Source: Brachybacterium sp. Z12 (GTDB taxonomy: Bacteria > Actinomycetota > Actinomycetes > Actinomycetales > Dermabacteraceae). From it: 64,000 nucleotides of DNA. Position numbers and translations under genes: made by a program. Below are positions 26,770 to 38,727 of the stretch, piece by piece. The notes below the pieces were generated by a model that had not been told where the DNA came from, searched no databases, and saw nothing but the letters and a program-made list of their open reading frames with translations. The DNA is taken from NCBI RefSeq assembly GCF_014400405.1, contig NZ_CP060496.1, forward strand, positions 1 to 64,000, written 5' to 3'. How positions within the stretch are numbered: position 1 is the first letter of the stretch; every line of letters begins with the position of its first letter.

Positions 26770-28473
26770 ATGAACGAGGCGAACGCCGACGCGATCTGGG
26801 AGCGCACGCTCCAGACCCTGCGCCGCGACGACACCGTGTCGCAGCGCGTGATCGCCCTCCTCACGCTCTCCCGACTCATGGCCGTGGTGGCGGACACTGC
26901 GCTGGTCGCAGCACCCTCCACCTCGGCAAAAGAGCTGTTCGAGCACCGTATCGCCGGTTCGCTGAAGGCCGCCCTCAACGAGGCCGTCGGCAGGAACGTC
27001 GGCTTCGCCGTGACGGTCGACGAGTCCCTGCTGCTCGAGGGGGACTCCGACGATCCGGTCTCGGTACCCCCTGTGACTTCGTCCTCCACCGCCACTGGTG
27101 CACATTTTGTGGACAACGATGTGGACAGTGCTCGCCAGGATCTCCACAGCACCCCGTTCCGGCGGGGCGAAGGCTCGATCCTTCCCTCGAACGGGGACCG
27201 TCCCGGCCGGCCGGCCCTGCCCACGGATGGCTCGGCGAGCTCTGCCTCGACCGCCTCCGCAGCTGATCGCTTCGCCACCCACACCGGGTACCGCGGCCGC
27301 GCCGCCGACGACCCCAGCGCCTACTCCGGGCTCTCCGCCCTGACCGGTTCCTCGGCACCCTCTCCCGGCCCCGCGCCGCGCCGCCCGGCGCGCAACGGAT
27401 CGTCTGGGACGGGCGAGGACTCGCGGCTGAACAGCAAGTACACCTTCGACACCTTCGTGATCGGTTCCTCGAACCGCTTCGCCCAGGCTGCAGCTTCTGC
27501 CGTGTCGGAGACCCCTGCCAAGGCCTACAACCCGCTGTTCATCTACGGCGGCTCCGGACTGGGCAAGACGCATCTGCTGCACGCGGTGGGCCACTACGCG
27601 CAGAGCCTCTACCCCGATGTGGTGGTGCGGTACGTGAACTCCGAGGAGTTCACCAACGAGTTCATCAACTCCGTGCAGTCGGGGCAGTTCGGCAAGGCGC
27701 AGGAGTTCCAGCGCCGTTACCGCGACATCGACATCCTGCTCATCGACGACATCCAGTTCCTGCAGCGTGCGCCGGAGACGATGGAGGCGTTCTTCCATAC
27801 GTTCAACACGCTCTACAACTCGGACAAGCAGATCGTGATCACCTCGGACCTCCCTCCCAAGGAGCTGGGCGGCTTCGAGGACCGGATGCGTTCACGCTTC
27901 GAGATGGGCCTGATGACGGATGTCCAGCCGCCGGACCTCGAGACCAGGATCGCGATCCTGCGCAAGAAGGTCGCTCAGGAGAACACCGGCGAGGTGCCGC
28001 ACGACGTCCTGGAGTACATCGCCTCGCACATCGCCACGAACATCCGTGAGCTCGAGGGAGCGCTGATCCGCGTGCAGGCGCTGCATTCCCTGTCGCGGCA
28101 GCCGATGGACGTCACCCTCGCCGAGAGCGTCCTGAAGGATCTGCTCTCCCATGACGACGGAGCCCAGATCACGGCCTCGACGATCATCGCGCAGACGGCG
28201 ACGTACTTCGCTCTGTCCGTCGAGGAGATCGTGGGCACCGGCCGGTCTCGCCGGTTGGTGTCGGCCCGGCAGATCGGGATGTACCTCTGCCGCGAGCTGA
28301 CGGACATGCCCTTGATCAGGATCGGGGACGAGTTCGGTGGTCGCGACCACACCACCGTGATGCATGCCAACAAGAAGATCAGCGAGCTGATGAAGGAGCG
28401 ACGGGCGATCTTCAACCAGGTCACCGAGCTCACCGCGAGGATCAAGAGCTCGAGCTCCGCCTCGCGTCAGTGA
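26770..28473 (+). CDS. dnaA: Chromosomal replication initiator DnaA
   Basis: DnaA binds origin boxes and opens the DNA for replication. The 567-residue protein has domain I ([20 protein letters not shown]), a disordered Ser/Ala/Pro-rich linker (about 95-235), the AAA+ core with Walker [12 protein letters not shown] (near 259) and Walker [11 protein letters not shown] (near 320), and domain IV with the box-reading signature [15 protein letters not shown]. The ATG at 26770 follows AGGGAGAG. The frame is intact. The linker is longer than in E. coli, as is usual in actinobacteria, and its coding sequence contains two DnaA boxes. Confidence 0.98.
   Translation: MNEANADAIWERTLQTLRRDDTVSQRVIALLTLSRLMAVVADTALVAAPSTSAKELFEHRIAGSLKAALNEAVGRNVGFAVTVDESLLLEGDSDDPVSVPPVTSSSTATGAHFVDNDVDSARQDLHSTPFRRGEGSILPSNGDRPGRPALPTDGSASSASTASAADRFATHTGYRGRAADDPSAYSGLSALTGSSAPSPGPAPRRPARNGSSGTGEDSRLNSKYTFDTFVIGSSNRFAQAAASAVSETPAKAYNPLFIYGGSGLGKTHLLHAVGHYAQSLYPDVVVRYVNSEEFTNEFINSVQSGQFGKAQEFQRRYRDIDILLIDDIQFLQRAPETMEAFFHTFNTLYNSDKQIVITSDLPPKELGGFEDRMRSRFEMGLMTDVQPPDLETRIAILRKKVAQENTGEVPHDVLEYIASHIATNIRELEGALIRVQALHSLSRQPMDVTLAESVLKDLLSHDDGAQITASTIIAQTATYFALSVEEIVGTGRSRRLVSARQIGMYLCRELTDMPLIRIGDEFGGRDHTTVMHANKKISELMKERRAIFNQVTELTARIKSSSSASRQ
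27108..27128. promoter_or_regulatory. Two tandem DnaA boxes inside the dnaA linker coding region
   Basis: On the minus strand TTGTCCACA (27108-27116) is perfect and CTGTCCACA (27120-27128) has one mismatch; their starts are 12 bases apart. They lie in codons for the disordered linker, where sequence is free to drift. They may extend autoregulation or titrate DnaA. Confidence 0.5.
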
Positions 28474-29058
28474 CTTTTGGGCCCCAATCGGGCTGTTCGA
28501 ACAACACAGCAGGTCACGGAGTAGTTCTCCCCAATTGTGGATAACTCTGTGGATAGTGTGGAACGACAAGGATCCACGCAGGAGCCGATGTGCACGGTCG
28601 AATGACAAGAATCAGCTGTGACAGCTCGTCCGTGCACAGTCCGCGCACGGAGCTCGATGAGTCCTCAACGATCCATCCACTCCCGTGTCATTCAAGCTGA
28701 CCTGCACTGATGTGGGTTATCCACTGGATCCACAGCCGTGATGATGAGGACTGTAAGTACTTGCTCGGCGGGGATGTGGACGGGGAGGGCTGCTCGGGAG
28801 CGATCGCGGATCATGTGATTCCAGGTGCTGGGGAACGTCTCTGAGCTTTGACGAGGAGGGGTCCGGCCACGCGGATCGGTGGCGCTGGGCAGCGGCTGCA
28901 CCCGCGCAAACCGCGGCCGACAGGTCGAGAAGTCAAGGATGGCGCTCGGTGTGTCGGCGGGAGACCTCGGGAACCGATACGCTGTGCTCCGTTCGGCCGC
29001 GACGTGCGACAGCGTCCGGCACATTCCGTCATTCGACCACTGCGAAGGAGTGGCAACG
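28474..29058. other. Origin of replication (oriC), dnaA-dnaN intergenic region
   Basis: The 585-base gap between dnaA and dnaN has a perfect DnaA box TTATCCACA on the minus strand (28536-28544), then CTATCCACA (28548-28556, minus), a weaker TGTGGAACG (28557-28565), TTATCCACT (28717-28725), GGATCCACA (28726-28734) and TGTGGACGG (28775-28783). Two tight groups about 160 bases apart are separated by AT-richer sequence. Position and box density make this the expected origin. No gene is seen; the dnaN promoter should lie in its right part, and GAAGGAG before 29059 is the dnaN ribosome binding site. Confidence 0.85.
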
Positions 29059-30185
29059 GTGAAGTTCCACCTCGATCGCGGCGTCCTGGGCGACGCCGTC
29101 TCCTGGGCCACCCGCACCCTCCCCGTCCGACCGGCGATGCCGATCCTGCAGGGTGTGCGGATCGTCGCCGAAGCCGGCGGCGAGCTGCAGCTCTCAACCT
29201 TCGACTACGAGGTCAGCGCCCAGATCCGGCTCGCAGCCGAGATCGAGCAGCCCGGCGAAGTCCTGGTCCAGGGCCGGATGCTCTCCGACATCGTGCGCGC
29301 CCTGCCGAACAAGGACGTCTCGATCGCCCTCGAGGGCACGAAGCTCCAGGTCCGCTGCGGCAGCGCCCGCTTCGCCCTCGCCACGCTCCCGGTCGAGGAG
29401 TACCCGCAGCTGCCGGCCATGCCGCCGGTCGCCGGTTCCGTCGCGGCAGACGTCTTCTCTGAAGCGATCTCGCAGGTCACCGTCGCCGCATCGAAGGATG
29501 ACACCCTCCCGCTGCTGACCGGTGTGAAGGTCGAGATCTCCGGCGAGACGATGACGCTGATGTCGACCGACCGCTACCGCCTGGCGCTGCGCGAACTGAC
29601 CTGGAACCCCTCGACCCCCGGCACCGAGCTCACCGCCCTGGTGCGCGGCCGCACCCTGCACGAGGTCGCCCGCTCGCTCTCGACCGGCGGCGGCGTGGAG
29701 ATCGCCCTGTCCGACGATTCCTCGGCGAACCTCATCGGGTTCGAGGCCGGTGGTCGCCGCACCACCTCCACCCTCGTGGACGGCGACTACCCGCCGGTGC
29801 GACGGCTCTTCCCCGACACCTCCGCGATCACCGCGGTGGTCTCTCCACCGGCGCCCTGATCGACGCCGTCAAGCGCGTCTCCCTGGTCGCCGAGCGCAAC
29901 ACCCCCGTGCGCCTGTCCTTCACGGAGGGTCAGGTCGCCCTCGAAGCGGGTGCCGGTGATGACGCGCAGGCCAGCGAGGTGCTCGAGGCACATCTGGAGG
30001 GCGAGGACCTGGTGGTCGGCTTCAACTCCGGCTTCCTGCTCGACGGTCTGGGCGCGCTCGGCACCGAGTTCGCACGCCTGACCTTCACCGACTCGATCAA
30101 GCCGTCGGTGATGACCGGTCAGGAATCCCTCGAGGGAGAGCCCGACACCTCGTACAAGTACCTGATCATGCCGATGCGGATCTGA
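29059..30185 (+). CDS. dnaN: DNA polymerase III beta subunit, sliding clamp (one frameshift)
   Basis: The beta clamp encircles DNA and holds the polymerase. The GTG at 29059 follows AAGGAG and gives VKFHLDRGVLGDAVSWATRT, then PILQGVRI, and the second domain with TLPLLTGVKVEISGETMTLM and STDRYRLALRE. After one missing base near 29841 the frame continues STGALIDAVKRVSLVAERN and ends KYLIMPMRI, the conserved clamp terminus. Repaired length is 375 residues. The shift in an essential gene is best read as a sequence error. recF follows after 19 bases. Confidence 0.96.
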
Positions 30186-30204
30186 GGGAGGGAGTGCTCC
30201 CTCC

Positions 30205-31462
30205 GTGCAGCTGACCGCGCTCGACCTCACCGACTTCCGCTCCTACCGGCGACTCACCCTCCCGTTCCAGCCCGGCATCACCGTGATGGTGGGCAAGAAC
30301 GGGCAGGGAAAGACCAACGTCGTCGAGGCCGTCTGGTATCTCGCGACCCTATCCAGCCACCGGGTGCCGCACGACGCGGCCCTCGTGCACCGCGGGGAGA
30401 GCACCGCGATCGTCCGTGCGAGCTTCGTGCGGGCCGGACGGGCGCTGCAGGTCGACCTCGAGATCACACCAGGAAAATCCAACCGGGCCAGATTGCAGGG
30501 CCAGAACGTCTCCCGCCTCCGTGACCTGCTGGGCGAGGTGCGGGCGGTGCTCTTCGCCCCCGAGGACCTGGGCCTGATCAAGGCCGACCCCGACGGCCGA
30601 CGCCGCTTCCTCGATGAGCTGCTGTTCGTCATCGCCCCCGCTATGCCTCGGTGAAGGCCGACTACGACCGGGTGCTCAAGCAGCGCGGCAACCTGCTCAA
30701 GCAGATGCGGTCGATGCGACGTGGGGCGAGCGGGCGCAGCGTCGGCGGTCTGGACCCGGCGGACACCGCCGCCGCGACGCTCGAGGTCTGGGACCAGCAG
30801 CTCGCCCACCACGGCGCAGATCTGCTGCGCGCCCGGCTCCACCTGTGGTCAACCGTCTGCGGCCCCACCTGGGCTATTCGTACCTGCGGGTCGCGACCGA
30901 CGAGGGCGCCGATCCGGCGCTGGACCTCCCACCTGATCAACGCGGCGAGGGCAGCTCCCCGGCAGACATCCTGTACCGCTCCGATGTGCTGGACGCCCTC
31001 GGTGCCCTGCCCGGCACTCTTCCCAGCACGCGGGAGATCCATGACCAGTTGCTCGAGATGCTGGCGGACAGGCACGATGAGGAGATCGACCGCGGCGCCA
31101 CCCTCACCGGGCCTCACCGCGATGACATGGAGATCCGCCTGCACGACTTCCCCGCGAAGGGGTATGCGAGCCATGGCGAGTCCTGGTCGCTCGCGCTCGC
31201 ACTGCGGCTCGCCTCCTACGACCTGCTGCGCCTCGAGGAGGGCGACCTCGGTGACGGCGAGCCGATCCTGATCCTCGATGATGTGTTCAGCGAGCTCGAC
31301 GCGCACCGTCGTGAACGGTTGGGGCGGATCGTCACCGGCGCCTCGCAGGTGCTGATCACCACCGCCAACGACACCGACATCCCCGACTCCCTCGATGGTG
31401 AGATCCATGTGGTCGAGGTGAGCCTGGGCGAGGCGGCGCCGCGCGAGGGACGGGGGCTGTGA
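30205..31462 (+). CDS. recF: DNA replication and repair protein RecF (two frameshifts)
   Basis: RecF is an SMC-like ATPase that helps load RecA at gaps. Walker A is VGKNGQGKTNVVEAVWYLAT near residue 33, with the family start MQLTALDLTDFRSYRRL. The signature and Walker B region reads ALRLASYDLL and ILILDDVFSELDAHRRERL. Bases are missing near 30640 (in the IAPRYASVKADYDRVLKQR region) and near 30850 (before VVNRLRPHLGYSYL). Repaired length is 419 residues. The start is a GTG 19 bases after dnaN, and the stop overlaps the next start. Confidence 0.95.
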
Positions 31463-31713
31463 GCGGCCGCGCGGGAGGTTCCGGCCGACGCGACGAGGCA
31501 CCTCGTCCGCGGCTTGCGAACCCCTATGACCTGGGGACCTGGTCCGCAGCGTCGGCGTCGGCGCCGCCGAGCGATGCACCGCAGGCCGGACCGATGCCCC
31601 AGCCGGCTTCGCGGGCTGCCGCTCCGCAGCGCGCGACGAGGGAGCCGGAGCAGCGGCCCCGACGGGGGAGCGCCCCGCTCACGACGACGACGCCGTCGTC
31701 GTCGGCGCCGTGA
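31459..31713 (+). CDS. Small disordered protein between recF and the DUF721 gene, unknown
   Basis: An 84-residue open frame that begins with a GTG overlapping the recF stop and ends with a TGA overlapping the DUF721 start, so it is coupled on both sides. The sequence is almost all Ala, Pro, Arg, Ser and Gln (for example DAPQAGPMPQPASRAAAPQR) with no fold signs. It could be a real linker-like protein or the N-terminal extension of the DUF721 protein cut off by an indel. No function can be named. Confidence 0.45.
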   Translation: MSGRAGGSGRRDEAPRPRLANPYDLGTWSAASASAPPSDAPQAGPMPQPASRAAAPQRATREPEQRPRRGSAPLTTTTPSSSAP

Positions 31714-32267
31714 CGGAGGTGCTCTTCGATCCGCCGGAGCTGCCCGCCCCGACAGACCCTTTCGAGCTCGCGCGCCGCACCGTGAACCGCTCCCGCGCCG
31801 CCGCTCGCGACCGCGGACTGTTCCCGATCTCCGCGAAGACCCAGGCCAGAGACGTGCGGGACCGCTCCGGCCGCGCACCGGGATACTCCGGTTCCCGTCC
31901 AGATCCTCGCGACCCCCAGGGCATCGAGAACGTGCTGAAGAAGGTGCTGGGGAACCTGGGCTGGAATGCCGGGATGAACGCCGGGCGCGTGCTCGAGGAG
32001 TGGGACGACATCGTGGGCGAACGGCTCTCGACCCACTGCCGACCCGTGTCCCTCGAGGACGGGGTGCTGGTGGTCAGCGCCTCCTCCTCGGCCTGGGCTT
32101 CTCAGCTGCGGATGCTCACCCCGCAGCTGATCACGACCATCGAGGAGCACGTGGGCTCGCACGTGATCTCGGAACTCAAGGTCACCGGGCCCGCAGCCGC
32201 CGAGCGCAGCTGGAAGAAGGGACGCCGAACGGTGACCTGGCGCGGCCCCCGGGATACCTATGGCTGA
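31710..32267 (+). CDS. DUF721 family protein
   Basis: A 185-residue protein of the family found between recF and gyrB in actinobacteria, thought to bind nucleic acid but without proven function. After an N-terminal stretch with DPFELARRTVNRSRAAARDR comes the conserved domain: LKKVLGNLGWNAGMNAGRVL, EEWDDIVGERLSTHCRPVSL, VLVVSASSSAWASQLRML and the C-terminal ISELKVTGPA. The start is a GTG at 31710. Normally gyrB follows at once; here a riboflavin operon intervenes. Confidence 0.85.
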   Translation: MTEVLFDPPELPAPTDPFELARRTVNRSRAAARDRGLFPISAKTQARDVRDRSGRAPGYSGSRPDPRDPQGIENVLKKVLGNLGWNAGMNAGRVLEEWDDIVGERLSTHCRPVSLEDGVLVVSASSSAWASQLRMLTPQLITTIEEHVGSHVISELKVTGPAAAERSWKKGRRTVTWRGPRDTYG

Positions 32268-32390
32268 TCGACGTGCTGCGAGGGACGAGCGGTAGGAGAT
32301 CAGCAGGTGGGACTGAGCGCAGTTCATGCCCCGTCACACCGCTGCGGCCCCTGCTACGGTGGGAACCGACGAGCTGATGAAGCTCGCGTG

Positions 32391-32509
32391 TACTGGGGTC
32401 GGTGAAATTCCGAGCCGGCGGTGATAGTCCGCGACCCGATGGCCTCTGGCCTTCGGCTGACCAGGTGAAACTCCTGGACCGACGGTCAGAGTCCGGATGG
32501 GAAGCGCAC
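32391..32509 (+). ncRNA. FMN riboswitch (RFN element) controlling the riboflavin operon
   Basis: The conserved blocks of the RFN aptamer are present in order: GGTGAAATTCCGAGCCGGCG, GTGATAGTCCGCGACCC, then CCAGGTGAAACTCCTGGACC, GACGGTCAGAGTCCGGATGG and GAAGCG. When FMN is bound the element should switch off the downstream rib genes. The stretch up to the ribD start at 32640 contains GC-rich segments that could form the terminator or ribosome-site mask, but I could not fix which. Confidence 0.95.
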
Positions 32510-32639
32510 GCGAACGACGTCCTCGGGCGAGCCTGCCCCGCGCACCCCTGGTGCGCTGAGCGGCGATCCCCGGGCGACGCCGTTCCCGCACACCTTCCTC
32601 TCCTTCCGGGAACGCGAGCAGCGGACCGGAGGAGAGATC

Positions 32640-33689
32640 ATGCTGGACGAGACCGAGCGCCGGGCCCTGCGCCGCGCCCTCGAGATCGCGGGCGATCCCG
32701 CCGTGGCGCTGGGCCCGAACCCTCGGGTGGGCTGCGTGCTGCTGAGCTCGAGCGGAGAGCTCCTCGCCGAGGGCCACCACCGCGGCGCCGGCACCCCGCA
32801 TGCCGAGGCGGATGCTCTGGCCAGCGCTATCGCCGCGTCCGTCCCGCTGGCTGGGGCGACCGCCGTGGTCACCCTTGAGCCCTGCGCGCACGTCGGCCGC
32901 ACCGGGCCCTGCGCCGAGGCGCTGATCGAGGCCGGTATCGGCCGGGTGGTCATCGCGCATCGCGATCCGAACCCTGTGGCCGCCGGCGGCATCCAGCGCC
33001 TGCGCGAGGCCGGGATCGATGTCGAGCTCGATATCCCGGAGGACCTCGCCGTCGCAACGGCCGCCCTCAACCGGGGCTGGGCGCACGGCCTGCAGCACCA
33101 CCGCCCCCTGGTCACCGCCAAGATCGCCCTGACCCTCGACGGCCGTGCGGCCGCGGCGGACGGCACCAGCCAGTGGATCACCGGTCCCGCCGCCCGCGAG
33201 GAGGTCCACCTCCTGCGCACCACCTGCGACGTCGTGCTGGTCGGCACCGGCACCGCTCGGGCCGACCACCCGACACTCACCGCCCGCCGACCCGACGGGG
33301 CCCTCCACCCCCGCCAGCCGCTGCGCGCCGTCATGGGAACCTCCGACGCCCCTGCACTGCCTGAGATGGATGGCGCCGGTGAGGAGATCCGGCTGCTCAC
33401 CCGCGACCCGTTGGCCGCCCTCGCGGAGCTGTTCGCCCGCGGCGCCCGGCACGTCCTGCTCGAGGGTGGACCCATCCTCGCCGCCGCGTTCCTGCGCGCC
33501 GGACTGATCGACGAGTTGATCGTCCACCTCGCTCCGACCATGCTCGGCGCCGGCCGCGCGGCGGTCGCAGACCTCTCCATCACCACCCTCACGGACCGTC
33601 TCGACCTCGACCTGGTCGACGCCTCACCGCTGCCCTCCCCGCAGGGCCGGACCGATCTCCGGCTCACCCTCCGCCCCCGCGCCCCCTGA
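32640..33689 (+). CDS. ribD: Bifunctional riboflavin deaminase/reductase RibD
   Basis: RibD deaminates and then reduces the pyrimidine intermediate in riboflavin synthesis. The N-terminal deaminase domain has the zinc motifs TPHAEADAL and EPCAHVGRTGPCAEALI. The C-terminal reductase domain has VTAKIALTLDGRAA, TSQWITGPAAR and VLLEGGPILAAAFL. The 349-residue frame is intact and starts at an ATG after GGAGGAGAG. It is the first gene of ribD-ribE-ribBA-ribH under the FMN riboswitch. Confidence 0.96.
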   Translation: MLDETERRALRRALEIAGDPAVALGPNPRVGCVLLSSSGELLAEGHHRGAGTPHAEADALASAIAASVPLAGATAVVTLEPCAHVGRTGPCAEALIEAGIGRVVIAHRDPNPVAAGGIQRLREAGIDVELDIPEDLAVATAALNRGWAHGLQHHRPLVTAKIALTLDGRAAAADGTSQWITGPAAREEVHLLRTTCDVVLVGTGTARADHPTLTARRPDGALHPRQPLRAVMGTSDAPALPEMDGAGEEIRLLTRDPLAALAELFARGARHVLLEGGPILAAAFLRAGLIDELIVHLAPTMLGAGRAAVADLSITTLTDRLDLDLVDASPLPSPQGRTDLRLTLRPRAP

Positions 33690-33734
33690 TCCGGCTCCCA
33701 CCCGAGCCACCCCGCCTCACCTGGAAGGACCACC

Positions 33735-34345
33735 ATGTTCACCGGAATCATCGAAGAACTCGGCACCGTCGAATCGCTCACCCCGGGCACCGACCCTGCT
33801 CGCCTGCAGATCCGCTCCCCGCGGGTCCTGGACGGCATCTCGCTCGGCGACTCGATCGCCGTGAACGGCTGCTGCCTGACCGTCACCGCACATGAGGGCG
33901 AGCTGTGGAGCGCCGACGTCATCTCCACCACCCTCGCCGCGACCTCCCTCGGCGATCTCACCTCGGGGACCGGGTCAACCTCGAACGCTGCGTGCGGGCC
34001 GACGGCCGCCTCGACGGCCACATCGTGCAGGGCCACGTCGACGGCGTCGGCGTGGTCACCGTGCGGGAGGAGGGCGGCACCACCCTGCTGCGCCTGCTGC
34101 TCCCGGAGGGCCTTGCCCGCTACGTCGTCGCGAAGGGCTCGCTCGCCGTGGACGGCGTGAGCCTCACCGTCGCAGAGATCGACGGTGACGAGGTCACGAT
34201 CGGACTCATCCCCGAGACCCTCGACCGCACCACCCTGGGCGTCCGCGGCGTGGGCGACCGGGTGAACCTCGAGGTGGACGTGCTCGCGAAGTACGTCGAG
34301 AAGCTCACCGCGAGCCTGCTCCCCGGGGCGGAGCAGAGCCGATGA
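33735..34345 (+). CDS. ribE: Riboflavin synthase alpha chain (one frameshift)
   Basis: This enzyme dismutates two lumazine molecules to riboflavin. It shows the tandem lumazine-binding repeats: MFTGIIEELGTVESL and SIAVNGCCLTVTA in the first, GHIVQGHVDGVGVV and SLAVDGVSLTVAEI in the second. A G is missing in the run near 33968, between DLTSG and DRVNLERCVRADG. Repaired length is 203 residues. The stop overlaps the next start (ATGA), so it is coupled to ribBA. Confidence 0.95.
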
Positions 34346-35580
34346 CCGCCCTGCGCCTGGACCCCGTCGAGGACGCGATCACCGCGATCGCCGCGGGACG
34401 TGCCGTGGTCGTCGTCGATGACGAGGATCGCGAGAACGAGGGAGACCTGATCCTCGCCGCCTCCGCCGCCACCCCCGAGCTGATCGGCTTCGCGGTCCGC
34501 CACTCGAGCGGGCTGCTGTGCGCACCGATGAGCGCCGCCCGGGCCGATGCCCTCGAGCTGCCGCTGATGGTGCGCGAGAACGCCGATCCGCTGCGCACCG
34601 CCTACACCGTGAGCGTCGATGCCGCCTCGGGCGTGACCACCGGCATCAGCGCGAGCGATCGCGCCCGCACCCTGCAGGTCCTCGCCGGTGAGAGCACCGT
34701 GCCTGGGGATCTGATCCGGCCCGGGCACGTGCTCCCGCTGCGCGCGAAGGATGGCGGCGTGCTCGAGCGGCGCGGCCACACCGAGGCCGCCGTGGACCTG
34801 ACCCGGCTCGCCGGGCTGCCTGCGGTGGGGATGATCGTCGAGCTCGTCCATGACGAGGGCGAGATGATGCGCGGCCCCGCCCTGCGCGAGTTCGCCGACC
34901 ACCACGGCCTGCCGATGATCTCGATCGAGGACCTCGCCGCGCACCGTCGGCGCCACGACCGCCCCGCGCTGGAGATCACCGCGCCGGTGCCGCTGCCCAC
35001 ACCCCACGGCACCTTCGAGGCGCGCGCAGTGCGTGAGGGCACCGCCGAGCATCTGGTGCTGGTGCGCGGAGACGTCACCACTCAGATGCCGGTGCTGACC
35101 CGGGTGCACTCCGAATGCGTGACCGGAGATGTGTTCGGCTCGCGCCGCTGCGACTGCGGCCCCCAGCTGCAGGAGTCCCTGGCCCGCATCGAGGAGGCGG
35201 GGCGCGGAGTGCTGATCCTGCTGCGCGGCCATGAGGGCCGCGGCATCGGTCTGGTCGAGAAGCTGCGCGCCTACGCCCTGCAGGACGCGGGCCGCGACAC
35301 CGTCGACGCCAACCTCGAGCTCGGCCTGCCCGTGGACTCCCGCTCCTTCGCCGCCGTCCCGGGCATCCTCGCCCATCTCGGAGTGGCGGCGGTCGAGCTG
35401 CTGACCCATAACCCGGAGAAGGCCCATGCCCTGGTCGGCGGTGGAGTCGAGGTGGCCGGGACCATCGACCTCGAGACCCATCCCACCCCCGAGAACCTCA
35501 CCTATCTCACCACCAAGCGGGACCGACTGGGACACCACCTCGTCGGCCTCCCCACCCTCACTGAAGGAGACCTCGCATGA
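34342..35580 (+). CDS. ribBA: Bifunctional DHBP synthase / GTP cyclohydrolase II
   Basis: This fused enzyme makes both starting compounds of riboflavin synthesis. The N-terminal DHBP synthase has [20 protein letters not shown] and later [20 protein letters not shown]. The C-terminal GTP cyclohydrolase II has [20 protein letters not shown], with the three zinc cysteines, and [16 protein letters not shown]. The 412-residue frame is intact. Its start overlaps the ribE stop and its stop overlaps the ribH start. Confidence 0.96.
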   Translation: MTALRLDPVEDAITAIAAGRAVVVVDDEDRENEGDLILAASAATPELIGFAVRHSSGLLCAPMSAARADALELPLMVRENADPLRTAYTVSVDAASGVTTGISASDRARTLQVLAGESTVPGDLIRPGHVLPLRAKDGGVLERRGHTEAAVDLTRLAGLPAVGMIVELVHDEGEMMRGPALREFADHHGLPMISIEDLAAHRRRHDRPALEITAPVPLPTPHGTFEARAVREGTAEHLVLVRGDVTTQMPVLTRVHSECVTGDVFGSRRCDCGPQLQESLARIEEAGRGVLILLRGHEGRGIGLVEKLRAYALQDAGRDTVDANLELGLPVDSRSFAAVPGILAHLGVAAVELLTHNPEKAHALVGGGVEVAGTIDLETHPTPENLTYLTTKRDRLGHHLVGLPTLTEGDLA

Positions 35581-36077
35581 GCGGCCACGGAAGCCCCACC
35601 ACCCAGATCCCCCACCAGCCGGACACCCGGCTGGCGATCGTCGCCGCGTCCTGGCACGAGCAGGTCATGGACGGTCTGCTCGCCGGTGCGCTGCGGGCGA
35701 GCGCCGAGGCCGGGATCGCCGCACCCACCGTGGTGCGCGCCCCCGGCTCCTTCGAACTGCCGGTCATCGCGGACGCCCTGGCCCGCGACCACGACGCGGT
35801 CGTGGCCCTCGGGGTCGTGATCCGCGGCGGCACTCCGCACTTCGAGTATGTGTGCGCCGCTGCCACCGACGGCCTGACCCGGGTCTCCCTCGACCACGGC
35901 GTACCGATCGGCTTCGGCCTGCTGACCTGCGATGATGAGAAGCAGGCGCTCGATCGGGCGGGGCTGCCCGGATCCCAGGAGGACAAGGGATACGAGGCAG
36001 GGGCGGCCGCGCTGATCACGACTGGCGTGCTGGCCGAGCTCGGCACCGGAGCCTCAACGGAGCGCGAGCGGGACTGA
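35577..36077 (+). CDS. ribH: 6,7-dimethyl-8-ribityllumazine synthase
   Basis: RibH makes lumazine, the substrate of riboflavin synthase, and often forms a 60-mer shell. The 166-residue product has [51 protein letters not shown] with the catalytic region, and the [20 protein letters not shown] segment. The frame is intact and it is the last gene of the riboflavin operon. Confidence 0.96.
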   Translation: MSGHGSPTTQIPHQPDTRLAIVAASWHEQVMDGLLAGALRASAEAGIAAPTVVRAPGSFELPVIADALARDHDAVVALGVVIRGGTPHFEYVCAAATDGLTRVSLDHGVPIGFGLLTCDDEKQALDRAGLPGSQEDKGYEAGAAALITTGVLAELGTGASTERERD

Positions 36078-36495
36078 CCCGGCCCGGACGGCCCCCGCGG
36101 GTGCGCTAGGCGCCCCTGTGCCGCGACAGCACCCCGTGAGGGGTACGGGACCTCATCGAAGGCCCCGAGATGTCGAAATCGAGGCGGTTACACGTCGCCT
36201 GGGGGCCGTTCCGGGTCGCGTTGTCCACAGAATCACCGGGTGAATAGGTTCGGGAGACGATTTCCGCTAGAATCAGGGAGGTTCGGCCGACGTCCTCCGA
36301 CGTCCTCGTGGACTCGATGCTGTCGGCTCGATCGCTGTGGCCTGCAGAGGTGGATTCGCTCGCGCGCGCGCGCGCGTGGCGACCATCGGTGGGCCGTCTG
36401 TGCGATGAGCCGGTGGTCCTCGTCCGCGTGGTTCTCCGAACCGCCCTCGGCGCTCTCCCGACCGAGGGGACCTGGACTGCGAGGAGCCACATCAG
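36078..36495 (+). promoter_or_regulatory. gyrB upstream region with a -10-like element, a DnaA box and a CG tract
   Basis: The 418-base gap between ribH and gyrB has no gene. It holds a TTGTCCACA DnaA box near 36221, a good -10 element TAGAAT at 36268-36273, and an alternating CG tract of about 14 bases near 36361-36375. The leader from the likely promoter to the gyrB GTG would be about 220 bases, long enough for regulation. The -35 element is unclear. Confidence 0.5.
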
Positions 36496-38641
<2,146 letters not shown>

Positions 38642-38727
38642 CGTCGGCCCCCGGGGCGGCGCCGGCCCGCCCGCGCGCCCCCGGGGACCCTCGAACCACC
38701 GGCCCCACCCGAAAGGCCTCTTGCCCC

